NCBI GenBank assembly: GCA_035758845.1
Contig: DASTVZ010000072.1
Location: forward strand, 30,005 to 94,004
Reading direction: 5' to 3'
From: JALZOC01 sp035758845
GTDB taxonomy: Bacteria > Acidobacteriota > Vicinamibacteria > Vicinamibacterales > 2-12-FULL-66-21
DNA length: 64,000 nucleotides
Shown piece after piece: positions 37,457 to 46,935 of this stretch (position 1 is the stretch's first letter; each line of letters begins with the position of its first letter). Under the pieces are notes generated by a model, which saw nothing but the letters and a program-made list of their open reading frames with translations, had not been told where the DNA came from and did not search any database. The translations under genes and the position numbers were made by a program.

Positions 37457-39643
37457 ATGGGTTCCGCTTCAACAGGTGATGCCATTCGCAACATGAGTCA
37501 TTGGGGTAACACGCTGAGCCAGCGGACGGTCTCGCTCGCGACAAAAAAGATGACCGACGAATTTGGCTCTCTCACCTTCAATGATGAAGCTCAGCGCGCG
37601 CGGCTGCCCAAAGATGTCTATCGCGCGTTGCGGCGCGCGGTGGCGCACGGCGAGCCGATTGATTCGACGGTCGCCGACACGATTGCGAGTGCGCTGAAGG
37701 ACTGGGCGGTCGAACACGGCGCGACGCACTACACGCACTGGTTCCAGCCGATGACCGGCATCACCGCGGAAAAGCACGATTCGTTTCTCTCCCCGACCAG
37801 CGACGGCCGCGCGGTCGCGGAATTCGGCGGCAAGGAACTGATCAAAGGTGAGCCCGACGCGTCGAGCTTCCCGTCGGGCGGGATGCGGTCAACCTTCGAA
37901 GCGCGTGGTTACACCGCGTGGGATCCGACCAGCCCCCCGTGGCTGCTGGTGACGCCGAACGGCACGACCCTCGTCATTCCAACCGCGTTCGTCAGCTGGA
38001 CCGGCGAGGCGCTTGACAAGAAAACACCGCTCCTCAGATCGATGGAGGCGCTCTCGAAGCAAGCGGTTCGCATCCTGAAGCTCTTCGGGTCGCGCGCGCA
38101 CCGCGTCTTCACGACATGCGGGCCCGAGCAGGAGTATTTCCTGATCGATCAACAGTTCTATTACAACCGTCCAGACCTGATTAACGCGGGACGGACGCTG
38201 TTCGGCGCCAAGCCCCCGAAGGGCCAGGAGATGGAAGACCAGTATTTCGGGTCCATCCCCGATCGCGTCCTCGCGTTCATGCACGACCTCGAGCGCGAGC
38301 TGTATCGCGTCGGTGTGCCGGTCAAGACCCGCCATAACGAAGTGGCGCCGAGCCAGTACGAAATCGCGCCGGTGTTCGAGAACGCCAACGTCGCCACCGA
38401 TCATCAGATGATGACGATGGAGATGATGCGCCGCGTGGCGCCGAAGTACGGCCTCGCGTGTCTGCTGCACGAGAAGCCGTTCGCCGGTGTCAACGGCTCC
38501 GGCAAGCACTTGAACTGGAGCATGAGCGACGACCTGGGCAACAACCTGCTCAGCCCGGGCGACACGCCGCACGACAACATCCAATTCCTGGTGTTCTGTG
38601 CTGCCGTTCTGCGTGCGGTAAACAAGTATCAGGGACTTCTGCGCTATGCGATCGCGAGCGCAGGAAACGACCATCGTCTCGGCGCGAACGAAGCACCACC
38701 GGCGATCCTGTCGATCTTCCTGGGCGACATGCTGACCGACATCTTCGGCCAGATTGAAAATGGCGGCGCGAAGTCGACCAAGTCGGGCGGCATTCTCGAC
38801 ACTGGCGTGTCGGTGCTGCCGAAGCTGCCGCGCGACGCGGGCGATCGCAACCGCACCAGCCCGTTCGCCTTTACCGGCAACAAATTCGAATTCCGCGCCG
38901 TCTCGGCCGGCCAGAGCATCGCGTTCCCCAACATCGCCCTCAACGTCGCGGTGACCGAGGCGCTCGATTACATGGCGACCGAGCTCGAAAAGGCGCTGAA
39001 GGATGGCAAGAAGCTCGACGCGGCGGTCAAGTCGCTGCTGACGAAGATGATCAAGGAGAACAAGCGGATCATTTTCAACGGCAACAACTACTCGGCGGAG
39101 TGGGAGCAGGATGCGGCCAAGCGCGGCCTGCTGAACCACCGCACGTCGGTCGACGCCTACGGTGAGCTGATGAAGCCGGAGGTGGTGAAGACCTTCGAGC
39201 AGTACAAGGTCCTCAACGAACGCGAGCTCCGGGCGCGGTACGATGTAGCGATCGAACAGTACAACAAGACGGTCAACATCGAAGCGCAGCTGATGGTGCT
39301 GATGACGAACCGCTACATCCTGCCGGCCGCGTATCGCTATCAGACGCAGGTGGCGCAGAGCGTCTCTGCCGTGAAGGCCGCAGGCGGCTCGGTGAAGGAA
39401 GCCAAGAAGTCGCTCGACAAGGTAGTATCGCTCGCCGAGAGCTGCAAGACGACGGTCGACAAGCTCCAGTCGCTGCTCGAGCACGAGGCGAACGGCGACG
39501 CGGTGAAGCACGCGAAGTACTTCCGCGACAAGGTGATTCCGACGATGGTGACGTTACGAGAAATCGGCGACAACCTCGAATGTGTCGTCCCACACGACCT
39601 GTGGCCGTTGCCGACGTATAGAGAAATGTTGTTTGTGAGGTAG
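37457..39643 (+). CDS. glnN: glutamine synthetase type III
   Basis: Forms glutamine from glutamate, ammonia and ATP in the cytoplasm. At 728 residues it has the length of the GSIII class (about 700-730), well above GSI and GSII. It carries the GSIII N-terminal region (HYTHWFQPMTG, EFGGKELIKGEPDASSFPSG), the ligand motifs EQEYFLID and NEVAPSQYEIAP, NGSGKHLNWSM and NRTSPFAFTGNKFEFRA, and a long helical C-terminus. The start is ATG 37457, with AAAGGA about 11 bases upstream. A longer in-frame reading back to 36821 crosses the PadR region and is not real. It is the only nitrogen-assimilation gene in the window. Confidence 0.96.
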   Translation: MGSASTGDAIRNMSHWGNTLSQRTVSLATKKMTDEFGSLTFNDEAQRARLPKDVYRALRRAVAHGEPIDSTVADTIASALKDWAVEHGATHYTHWFQPMTGITAEKHDSFLSPTSDGRAVAEFGGKELIKGEPDASSFPSGGMRSTFEARGYTAWDPTSPPWLLVTPNGTTLVIPTAFVSWTGEALDKKTPLLRSMEALSKQAVRILKLFGSRAHRVFTTCGPEQEYFLIDQQFYYNRPDLINAGRTLFGAKPPKGQEMEDQYFGSIPDRVLAFMHDLERELYRVGVPVKTRHNEVAPSQYEIAPVFENANVATDHQMMTMEMMRRVAPKYGLACLLHEKPFAGVNGSGKHLNWSMSDDLGNNLLSPGDTPHDNIQFLVFCAAVLRAVNKYQGLLRYAIASAGNDHRLGANEAPPAILSIFLGDMLTDIFGQIENGGAKSTKSGGILDTGVSVLPKLPRDAGDRNRTSPFAFTGNKFEFRAVSAGQSIAFPNIALNVAVTEALDYMATELEKALKDGKKLDAAVKSLLTKMIKENKRIIFNGNNYSAEWEQDAAKRGLLNHRTSVDAYGELMKPEVVKTFEQYKVLNERELRARYDVAIEQYNKTVNIEAQLMVLMTNRYILPAAYRYQTQVAQSVSAVKAAGGSVKEAKKSLDKVVSLAESCKTTVDKLQSLLEHEANGDAVKHAKYFRDKVIPTMVTLREIGDNLECVVPHDLWPLPTYREMLFVR

Positions 39644-39650
39644 TTCAGCC

Positions 39651-39687
39651 TCGCCGGTGTGTTCGCGAAGCTTGAACGCACCGGCGA
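39651..39687. terminator. strong hairpin between convergent glnN and Gfo/Idh/MocA gene
   Basis: Fourteen-pair stem TCGCCGGTGTGTTC / GAACGCACCGGCGA (one T-G pair) with a 9-base loop, 7 bp after the glnN stop. There is no T-tract. Confidence 0.7.
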
Positions 39688-39731
39688 TCTCGCCGTCGCT
39701 CGAATGCGATCACGCGAGCGAAGGCGGATTT

Positions 39732-40745
39732 CTACGGCTTCTCGAACTGCCCACTCTTCGCGGATCGGTAAATCGCTTCGATAATCGCCACGCTCGGCCG
39801 CGCTTCGCGCCCATCACAGGCAGGGGTGCCGTTCGTGCCGATCGCCCGGATGAAATCTTCAAAGATGCGCTGATGCGGCACTGCGTCGCTGACGGTTGCC
39901 GACGCCGCGTTTTCCGGCGGCGGCTCCGCTTGCGCGGCTTTCGATGGCGCCACGCCTTTCAGATCGGTTGCGGCGAGCCGATCGCTGTCGAGAATCAAGG
40001 TGCCTTCCGATCCGCTCACCTCTACACGCCGTGCATACCCGGGGTACGACGAGGTCGTCGCCTCGATGATCCCGAGCGCGCCGTTTTCGAATTCGAGGAC
40101 CGCGCCTGCCGTGTCTTCGGTCTTGATTGAGTGAAGCAGCGTCCCGGTGCGGCCCCCGACGCGCGCGACGGGACCGAACAGCCACTGCAGGACGTCAACG
40201 GTGTGAATCGCCTGATTCATCAGCGCGCCGCCGCCGTCGAGCGCCCACGAGCCGCGCCACTTTGACGTCGCGTAGTACTCGGGTGGCCGATACCAGCGGA
40301 CGTGGCCGGCGATGAAGATCGGTTTTCCAAGCTTGCCCGAGACGATCATCTGTTTCATCGCGGCGATGTCCGGCTTCAATCGATCCTGAAAGAAGACGCC
40401 AACTTTCACGCCCTTCTTGTCCGCCGCCGCGATCACGCTGTCGACCTTCTTCGTCGTCACGTCGAGAGGCTTTTCACAGAGCACGTGCCGTCCGCGCTCG
40501 ATCGCGGCAATCGCTTGTTCGGCATGGACGCCTGACGGTGTCCCGATGGCGACGATGTCGAGGGGGCGATGATCGAGGAAGCGATTGAGATCGTCGAATG
40601 CGACGCCGCCGTACTTGGCGGCCATCCGCTCAGCTTTCTCGCGATTGGTGCCGCACACGGCTGCGATCTCGACACCCGGAATGCCGAGCGCTGCGCGCGC
40701 GTGTGTGTCGCTGATGTTTCCGGCGCCGAGAATTCCGACTTTCAC
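39732..40745 (-). CDS. Gfo/Idh/MocA-family oxidoreductase
   Basis: An NAD(P)-dependent sugar or inositol dehydrogenase-like enzyme of 337 residues. The Rossmann fold begins VGILGAGNISDTHARAAL; the family's catalytic-loop motif is CEKPLDVT (EKP, about residue 92-94). The C-terminal domain has the GGALMNQAIHTVDVLQWLFG signature. It starts with GTG 40745, which overlaps the stop of the preceding DUF1080 gene (GTGA), so the two are translationally coupled. Likely substrate: a sugar or keto-sugar, perhaps 3-keto-glycosides given its partner; not provable from sequence. Confidence 0.88.
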   Translation of the reverse strand: MKVGILGAGNISDTHARAALGIPGVEIAAVCGTNREKAERMAAKYGGVAFDDLNRFLDHRPLDIVAIGTPSGVHAEQAIAAIERGRHVLCEKPLDVTTKKVDSVIAAADKKGVKVGVFFQDRLKPDIAAMKQMIVSGKLGKPIFIAGHVRWYRPPEYYATSKWRGSWALDGGGALMNQAIHTVDVLQWLFGPVARVGGRTGTLLHSIKTEDTAGAVLEFENGALGIIEATTSSYPGYARRVEVSGSEGTLILDSDRLAATDLKGVAPSKAAQAEPPPENAASATVSDAVPHQRIFEDFIRAIGTNGTPACDGREARPSVAIIEAIYRSAKSGQFEKP

Positions 40746-41476
40746 GCGATGCGCCGGATCTTGATGCTGCGGAACGACACCTGGTCGCCGTGATCCTGCA
40801 AAAGGAGGTGCGCGTTCTGCCGCTTGCCGAACCGTTCGATGCCCTTGAACTTGCTTTTCTCAATCGCCGCGTTCAGCGCCGGGCTGTTCAGCTCGTACTG
40901 CAGCACCTTTTTGTCGTTCAACCAGTGCTCCACCGTCTGTCCGCGTACGACGATGCGCGTCGTGTTCCACTCGCCGGCCGGCTTAGTCGGACGATCGGCG
41001 GCCGGCAGCACATCGTAGAACGCCGCGGTCTGCCGATGAGGCCCGATTTTCGCGTCGGCATGATGCTCGTCATCGATCACTTGATACTCGTGACCGATCG
41101 CCGAATCGCGATCCTCGAGGACGAAGTACTTGATCCCACTATTGCTGCCCGACGCGACTTTCCATTCGATTGACAGTTCGAACTGCTCGAACGTGTCTTT
41201 CGTGATGATGTCGCGCTGCCCGTGCGTGTCCTTGCCGTCATGGGCGGGGAGCGAGAGGGCACCGTCGATCACTTTCCACCGCGAGTCCGCGGCGTCAGCT
41301 CGCTTGTACCCGCGCCACCCGTCAAGCGAGTGGCCGTCGAAAAGCAGAACCCACCCGGCCTTTTTCTCGGCAGGGGTCAAGGTATTCGGAGCCGGTCCGT
41401 TGTCGGGCGCCGCGGTCAACGTCACGGCTACCACAGCCATTGTAAGTGCGCTCAGAGCGAGTCGTCGTAGTGGCAT
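40742..41476 (-). CDS. exported DUF1080 (3-keto-disaccharide hydrolase-like) protein
   Basis: A 244-residue secreted protein with signal peptide (LALSALTMAVVAVTLTAAP) and one DUF1080 concanavalin-like jelly roll: GWVLLFDGHSLDGWRG, FELSIEWKVASGSNSGIKYF, HEYQVIDDEHHADA, GEWNTTRIVVRGQTVEHWLN and LLLQDHGDQVSFRSIKIRRI. DUF1080 members include 3-keto-disaccharide hydrolases. The next gene in the operon is an oxidoreductase, which fits oxidised-sugar breakdown. ATG 41476 is chosen as it gives the signal peptide; longer readings have none. Confidence 0.88.
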   Translation of the reverse strand: MPLRRLALSALTMAVVAVTLTAAPDNGPAPNTLTPAEKKAGWVLLFDGHSLDGWRGYKRADAADSRWKVIDGALSLPAHDGKDTHGQRDIITKDTFEQFELSIEWKVASGSNSGIKYFVLEDRDSAIGHEYQVIDDEHHADAKIGPHRQTAAFYDVLPAADRPTKPAGEWNTTRIVVRGQTVEHWLNDKKVLQYELNSPALNAAIEKSKFKGIERFGKRQNAHLLLQDHGDQVSFRSIKIRRIA

Positions 41477-41551
41477 AGGCACTCCAGAAAGTGATACAAA
41501 CTCTATCGCTAAATCGGGTTTTGAGTCGACGACGATCATGAGGTGAACACC

Positions 41552-42622
41552 GTGACCAGACTCCATAAGGCCGCCTGCGCAATCGCCGCGCTTGTCGTCG
41601 CACTCGTCGCCAACAGTGCGGCCCAGTCCCAGCGCGTTCAGCTTGTGGTCAATGAAGCAGGGCGCCGCGTCGAGGTGCTCGTCGACGGCCGGCCGTTCAC
41701 GTCCTATATCTGGCCGACGACGTTGAAGAAGCCGACGCTGTTTCCCCTGCGCAGCGCAAAAGGCACCATCGTGACGCGCGGGTATCCGCTTGAACCGCGC
41801 AAGAACGAGCGCGTCGATCATCCGCATCACGTCGGTCTCTGGCTGAATTCCGGCGACGTCAACGGCCTCGACTTCTGGAACAACTCGGATGCAATCAAAC
41901 CCGACCAGCAGCCGAAGATGGGCACCATCCTCCATCGCAAGATCGTCGACGCCAAAGGTGGCAACGACAAGGGCACGTTGGTCGTCGAGACCGACTGGGT
42001 CAAGCCCGACGGAATTCCGCTGTTGAAGGAACGCACCGAGTTCGTGTTCCGTGGCGACGCGACGTCGCGCACGATCGATCGGACGACGACCCTGACCGCG
42101 CTGAGCGAGAAGGTGTTGTTCAAAGACAACAAGGAGAACTTCTTCGGCATGCGTGTCGCCCGCGAGTTGGAGCTGCCTTACGACAAGCCAGAGGTTCTTA
42201 CCGATGCCTCAGGCAAGCCATCGGAGAAACCGGTCATGGACAACACTGGCGTCAGCGGCCAGTACACCAGCAGCGAAGGGTTGCAGGGGGATAAAGTGTG
42301 GGGCACGCGCGGACGCTGGATGATGTTGACCGGCACCGTCGCGTCCGAGCCCGTCACAATCGCGATTCTCGACAAGCCTTCGAATCCTGGTTTTCCGACG
42401 TATTGGCACGCCCGCGGCTATGGACTCTTCGCCGCGAACCCACTCGGCGCCGCCGTACTCACCGAAGGCAAGCAGTCACTCGACCTGACGCTCGAGCCAG
42501 GCAAGTCGACGACGTTCGACTATCGCGTGGTGATTCTGAGCGGAACGGCGAAGCCCGCGGATGTCGAGAAGGCATATCAGGAGTTCGTGGCCGCGGAAAA
42601 ACGAACCGCGGAAAAACACTGA
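41552..42622 (+). CDS. exported DUF6807 (PmoA-like) protein
   Basis: A 356-residue secreted protein of the DUF6807 family, often mislabelled 'methane oxygenase PmoA'; it is unrelated to methane oxidation. The signal peptide (ACAIAALVVALVANSAAQ) is followed by beta-rich sequence with the family's DHPHHVGLWLNSGDVNG and the closing YWHARGYGLFAANPLG. Usually found beside DUF1080 and Gfo/Idh/MocA genes, as here (divergent, 75 bp). GTG 41552 has GAGGTGA 5 bases upstream; GTG 41543 is the alternative. The last codons (KRTAEKH) blend into repeat words (CCGCGGAAAAACACTGAA). Confidence 0.82.
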   Translation: MTRLHKAACAIAALVVALVANSAAQSQRVQLVVNEAGRRVEVLVDGRPFTSYIWPTTLKKPTLFPLRSAKGTIVTRGYPLEPRKNERVDHPHHVGLWLNSGDVNGLDFWNNSDAIKPDQQPKMGTILHRKIVDAKGGNDKGTLVVETDWVKPDGIPLLKERTEFVFRGDATSRTIDRTTTLTALSEKVLFKDNKENFFGMRVARELELPYDKPEVLTDASGKPSEKPVMDNTGVSGQYTSSEGLQGDKVWGTRGRWMMLTGTVASEPVTIAILDKPSNPGFPTYWHARGYGLFAANPLGAAVLTEGKQSLDLTLEPGKSTTFDYRVVILSGTAKPADVEKAYQEFVAAEKRTAEKH

Positions 42623-42804
42623 ATGACTCAGCCACGGAAGAACACGAAAAGCACTGAATAGCCACGGAAAGAACACGGATCGGTATTGGCTCACGGCGTA
42701 CGAACGGAGGGCGGGGTTGTTGCGCCCCGCCCTCGGCTTGTACACGAAAGATCCGTGTTTATCCGTGTTCTTCCGTGGCTATATCCTCCGTGTTCATCCG
42801 TGGC
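42580..42804. repeat. word array, CCACGGAT family, between convergent genes
   Basis: Words GCCACGGAAGAACACG and GCCACGGAAAGAACACGGA, a 70-bp centre, then GATCCGTGTTTATCCGTG, TTCTTCCGTGGC and GTGTTCATCCGTGGC, the last word ending on the stop codon of the TonB receptor. Likely a long bidirectional hairpin. Confidence 0.88.
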
Positions 42805-45800
42805 TTAAAACACGATCTTTGCCGCGAGCTGAATCTCCCGTGGCAGGTTGTTCTGGCTCGTCACCTTTCCGAAGTTCGCGTTCGTCGGATCGGTGTTCGC
42901 GTCGTTGTACACGACGCGATTCAACGCATTCAGGATCTCGACGTTGAACTGCAGCCGAACGCGCCCCTGCAACGGCACCTGCTTGACGATAGACATGTCC
43001 CACAGGTTCAGGAACGGACTGCGCAGACCGTTGATCCGCGACGGGAAGTAGCGGATGTTTCTTTCCAGGCGGATACGTGAATCGGCTCGCTGCTTCACCG
43101 GATCGTCCACGCCGTTGGTCTGCACTGCGGCGTCGTGGAAATAGAAGCCACTGAGATCCCATACTGGCGCGTCCACGTTGTCGCTGTACTTCGCCTTCAA
43201 TGAGCTCGTGTCGCCATTGAAATAGATGTTGCGGGCGTTGAAATCGAGAGGACGTCCGCTTTGCAGTTGCCCGAACGCATTGACGCTCCACCCGCCGATG
43301 AACGCGTTAACCACCGGGCTCGCACCGCTGCCCCACGTCTTGCCGCTGCCGAATGGCAGTTCGTACAGGATGCTCGCGGTGACGCGGTGCGGCACGTCGT
43401 CGCGCGCCAGCCGCTTCTCGTATGCCGTGTCGGTCGAATTCAACTGGAAGACGCGCTCTTTGTAGTGCGACCACGTGTAGGTGCCAATGATCGAGTATCC
43501 GTGGCTTAAGCGCCTCTCGACTTTGAATTGCGCCGAATCGTACTGGCTGGTTCCGTCGGTGGCGTTGCTTGGAACATTGTTGAACTGCGGATAGGGGCGA
43601 AGCAAGTTGGACCGAGCGGTGTTCGCACCGTTCTGACCAGTGGGGAGCAGCCCCGCGAACGGATTGGGCACCTGGGTGGCAAGATAGTCAATGACGGCCT
43701 GATCGCGTGCCTGTGCCGTGGACAGATATTGCGCCGGCACGCCATTGAGTTCGATTTCCGTCGTCAAGTCGTAGCCGTGGCTGCCGACGTATCCTGCCTC
43801 GAGCAGCCACTGTCCCGGGAGTTCGCGCTGCAGCGTCATCTGATAGCGGAGGATTTTCGAATTCCTCACGTCGAGTGGCGCCCAGCGGGTGAGACTTTGA
43901 CCGAGGAAGGTGTTCGGCCCGAGAGTGTTGCCGACGGGCTGCAACACGCCGACCGGATATGGATTGGCCAACGTAGACTGGAACGTCAGGCCTCGATCCT
44001 GGGTGGCGGTGAACGGCGTGGACTGCGAATAGCCCATCTGGTTGGTGCCGGCGATGACGAAGGGGACGACGTAAACGCCGGTCCCGCCACGAAGCACCAT
44101 CTTGTCGTTCAGCTTCAAGGCGAATCCGGCCCGGGGCTGAACATTGTTGGTCGCGGCGTTAAAAAAGCCCGGGGTCGTGTCGGACGCGAATCCCACGCCG
44201 CCGCGCGCGCGCCAGGAGGATGCAGGAATCACGTCCGGACGGGCGGCGTATGCCGCCTCGGCCGCGCTCGTGATCGACAGCGTCGCGCTCGGGTCGAAAC
44301 CGCGAACGTTGCGATTCTCCGAATCGACGGTCGCGGTCTCGTAGTCGTAGCGTAGCCCCAGATTGATCGTCAGGCGGCTGGAGACCTTCCAATCGTCTTG
44401 AACGAACAGCGCGTGATACCACACGTCGTTCAGTCTCGAACCGTTGATGTCGATGTTTCCGCCTGTCGGGTAGCCGAGCAGGAAGCTGGCAACATCCTGA
44501 AAATTTTGCGCCGCACTGTTGTCCTGCTGCCGCGTGAAGGCTCCACTGTTGCTGATCGTGTACTCGCCGGCCTGTCTATTCGGGTTGGTGTTGAATTCGT
44601 GATAAAGGCGAACATCGTAGCCAGCGTGCACCGAGTGGTCGCCCAAGAGGCGCGTGTACGTCGGCTGAAACGAATAGATCGTGTGCTCGGTATTGGCGCC
44701 AAGGTTGTCACCAATGTCGTTGATCGTGTCGAACGTAAACGACGGAAAATACTGGGCGCCGCGGAAGAGAGCGGACACTGCCGACGAGAATCCCAGAGAC
44801 GCGGGATCAAAGAGTCCTTCGTGCTGTCTGACATTCGGCTCCTGAAATCGCTGCCAGCCGGCGCGGATGTCCCACAGTGAACTCGCCGATTGCACGTAGG
44901 TGTGGTCAACCGTCACGCCGTCGTTCTTCCGGAACAAGAAGTTGCCGGTCGGCACAACGCCGTTGACGGTTCCCAGTTCCGCACCGCGTGATTCGCGTCG
45001 ATTGTTACGGGTGTAGCGCGCAAACAGTCGCTGTTTCGATGTGATCGAGTGGTCAATCCGGATCGACTGCGAATTGAATTTATCGGTGCGCGGGTTCTCG
45101 TAGACGAAGTTGTCTTGGAGCGAGGCGCTGGGGGTTTCGTTCGGGAGCGGATAGTAGCTCAGCACGTTCGCCGCAATCGGACTGATGCGATTCGACGGAA
45201 TAATGTTGCCGGGGAACGGCTGCCGGACGACCCGGGCTCCGACCGTCTGAGCGGACTGCGGGTCATAAATGATGATTCCCTGCGACAGCAGTTCGGAGAA
45301 GTCGCCTTTGCGCATCTTTTCCGTAGGCACGGTAGTGGTAATCGGCTCCGGGAACCGATCGGGGAGCCATTCGAACGCGCCGAAGAAGAACGTGCGGTTC
45401 TTGACAATCGGTCCGCCAATCGTGCCCCCCGGACGCTTGTACGAGAGCTCCGGCTTCGGCTGCTCCGAACGTTTCAGAAAGAAGTCGGTCTCGGCCAACT
45501 TGTCTGAGCGGTAATACGTGTAGGCCGATCCGGTGAACGAATTCGTCCCGCTCTTGAGCGTGACGTTCACGTTGGCGCCGCCCGTGTGGCCGCTGGCTGC
45601 ATCAAAGCTGGCGGTCTCGACCTTGAATTCCTGCACGGCGCCCGCCGGTGGTACGAAGGCCACCCGCCGGCCACTCGCCATGTTTGGCGAGCCGTCGAGC
45701 GTGAATTCGTTTCCCCCTGTCGCGCCGCCGGTGACGATTCCCGAGGTCCCAGCATTGTCGAACGGACGAGAGAATTTCAGGTCGCCGTTGTAGGTGATCC

Positions 45801-46278
45801 CCGGAGCGAGTCGCGCCAGTGCGAACGGGTTACCGTCCGACAGCGGCATCATCGCAATGCGTTTCTCATCGACCACTTGTCCCGTCGATCCTGAGGTCGT
45901 CTGAAGAATCGGCGACTCCGCGGTAACGGAGATGGTCTCCTCAATCCGGCCGACGTCCATTTTGAGATCGAGGCCGACGCGATCACTGATGCGAACTTCG
46001 ACGTTCTCCTGCACGACCTTCTTGAAGCCGGAGAGTTCTGCCGTCAACGAATACACGCCCGGTGTCAGGTAGAGGATGGTGTAGTCCCCTTCGCCGTTGG
46101 TGGTGGTGGTCGACGCAACTTTGGTCGCAACGTTGGTCGCGGTCACGGTCACGCCGGGCAGGCGTCCGCCCGACCCGTCGGTGATTCGTCCGGTGATTCC
46201 GCCACGGAAGTCCTGAGCGTTTGCCGTGGCGACGAGGGTGCCAAGCAGCACAACAGCAAGCACGCACACACGTTTCAT
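42805..46278 (-). CDS. TonB-dependent receptor, Oar-like (fucose locus)
   Basis: An outer-membrane importer of 1157 residues with signal peptide (residues 1-21), N-terminal carboxypeptidase-regulatory domain (about 25-110: GGITGRITDGSGGRLPGVTV, LTPGVYSLTAELSGFKK), plug (about 115-240, FTLDGSPNM) and a large beta-barrel ending in a C-terminal aromatic (AAKIVF), as needed for barrel assembly. Substrate is inferred from context: fucosylated oligosaccharide, since the divergent neighbour begins the fucose operon and a LacI-type operator lies 122 bp upstream, shared with the receptor at 55605. Confidence 0.92.
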   Translation of the reverse strand: MKRVCVLAVVLLGTLVATANAQDFRGGITGRITDGSGGRLPGVTVTATNVATKVASTTTTNGEGDYTILYLTPGVYSLTAELSGFKKVVQENVEVRISDRVGLDLKMDVGRIEETISVTAESPILQTTSGSTGQVVDEKRIAMMPLSDGNPFALARLAPGITYNGDLKFSRPFDNAGTSGIVTGGATGGNEFTLDGSPNMASGRRVAFVPPAGAVQEFKVETASFDAASGHTGGANVNVTLKSGTNSFTGSAYTYYRSDKLAETDFFLKRSEQPKPELSYKRPGGTIGGPIVKNRTFFFGAFEWLPDRFPEPITTTVPTEKMRKGDFSELLSQGIIIYDPQSAQTVGARVVRQPFPGNIIPSNRISPIAANVLSYYPLPNETPSASLQDNFVYENPRTDKFNSQSIRIDHSITSKQRLFARYTRNNRRESRGAELGTVNGVVPTGNFLFRKNDGVTVDHTYVQSASSLWDIRAGWQRFQEPNVRQHEGLFDPASLGFSSAVSALFRGAQYFPSFTFDTINDIGDNLGANTEHTIYSFQPTYTRLLGDHSVHAGYDVRLYHEFNTNPNRQAGEYTISNSGAFTRQQDNSAAQNFQDVASFLLGYPTGGNIDINGSRLNDVWYHALFVQDDWKVSSRLTINLGLRYDYETATVDSENRNVRGFDPSATLSITSAAEAAYAARPDVIPASSWRARGGVGFASDTTPGFFNAATNNVQPRAGFALKLNDKMVLRGGTGVYVVPFVIAGTNQMGYSQSTPFTATQDRGLTFQSTLANPYPVGVLQPVGNTLGPNTFLGQSLTRWAPLDVRNSKILRYQMTLQRELPGQWLLEAGYVGSHGYDLTTEIELNGVPAQYLSTAQARDQAVIDYLATQVPNPFAGLLPTGQNGANTARSNLLRPYPQFNNVPSNATDGTSQYDSAQFKVERRLSHGYSIIGTYTWSHYKERVFQLNSTDTAYEKRLARDDVPHRVTASILYELPFGSGKTWGSGASPVVNAFIGGWSVNAFGQLQSGRPLDFNARNIYFNGDTSSLKAKYSDNVDAPVWDLSGFYFHDAAVQTNGVDDPVKQRADSRIRLERNIRYFPSRINGLRSPFLNLWDMSIVKQVPLQGRVRLQFNVEILNALNRVVYNDANTDPTNANFGKVTSQNNLPREIQLAAKIVF

Positions 46279-46399
46279 TCAACCCTCTCCCTTCAACCCC
46301 TTCATCCAGCCCCGCCTCTGCCTTCGCCAAGGCTTCGGCGCGACTTCGCCGTACGCGAAGGCGGGCACATCCTACACCAGTTCAGTCCGCGCCGGACAC

Positions 46400-46415
46400 A
46401 CTTTAACGCTAAAGT
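46400..46415. promoter_or_regulatory. LacI-type operator (third regulon copy)
   Basis: ACTTTAACGCTAAAGT, identical over 16 bases to the site at 59254-59269. It lies in the divergent gap between the TonB receptor and the mutarotase and could repress both. The remaining 222-bp gap shows no gene. Confidence 0.75.
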
Positions 46416-46477
46416 AAATGCAAAGTTGTGAAAGGTGCTTTGACTCGCACAGTGAAGTGTGAAATAGTCCCCACGAC

Positions 46478-46496
46478 GCCACGGAAGAACACGGAT
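46478..46496. repeat. single CCACGGA word
   Basis: One copy of GCCACGGAAGAACACGGAT directly before the mutarotase start, in place of a ribosome-binding site. Confidence 0.75.
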
Positions 46497-46500
46497 TGGC

Positions 46501-46887
46501 ATGGGGATGATAACGCGCACCGTGCTCGCGGTCGACCTGAACGGGTCCGCCTCCAGCATTGAGGCCTATAAGGCACATCACCGCCGTGTCTGGCCGGAGG
46601 TCGTGACCAGTTTGCGCCGCGCCGGCGTCCGCCGAATGGACATTTACCTTCTCGGCCGCCGCCTGGTCATGATTTTGGAGACCAACGATCCTGATTATCG
46701 ACGGTGTTTCGCCACGCATGTCGCGTCCAGTGCCAGGGTCGCGGAATGGGAAGCCCTCATGCGCTCGCTGCAAACCCCGCCACCGGGAGCGCCTCCAGGG
46801 GATTGGTGGACGCAGATGGAGCCGGTTTTCAGTCTCGAGCACGCGGAGGACGCGTCAGCGACACCCGAGCCGGCACGGCGAAGCTGA
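46501..46887 (+). CDS. RhaM-family sugar mutarotase (L-fucose/L-rhamnose type)
   Basis: A 128-residue cytoplasmic mutarotase of the L-rhamnose mutarotase (DUF718) family, interconverting alpha and beta anomers of a deoxysugar. Motifs: the catalytic-region His in EAYKAHHRRVWPEV, RRMDIYLLGRRLVMILE and DWWTQMEPVFSL. Given the following genes, L-fucose is the likely substrate. It starts at ATG 46501 (or ATG 46507) and opens the operon. The C-terminal 18 residues are extra to the fold. Confidence 0.85.
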   Translation: MGMITRTVLAVDLNGSASSIEAYKAHHRRVWPEVVTSLRRAGVRRMDIYLLGRRLVMILETNDPDYRRCFATHVASSARVAEWEALMRSLQTPPPGAPPGDWWTQMEPVFSLEHAEDASATPEPARRS

Positions 46888-46935
46888 CGGATCCGCATAG
46901 TGGCGAGGCGGTGGGAAGCAAGACGCGAGTGATTG

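Noticed and set aside
37889..39511. 540-codon open frame antisense to glnN
   Set aside because: It lies opposite strongly conserved glutamine synthetase sequence, reads as Arg/Leu/Val-rich low-similarity protein and has no ribosome-binding site. It is a shadow caused by GC codon bias.
41552..42622. Annotation as methane monooxygenase subunit PmoA
   Set aside because: The family is DUF6807, often mislabelled PmoA in databases; the sequence is a soluble exported beta-rich protein without the membrane helices of true PmoA.
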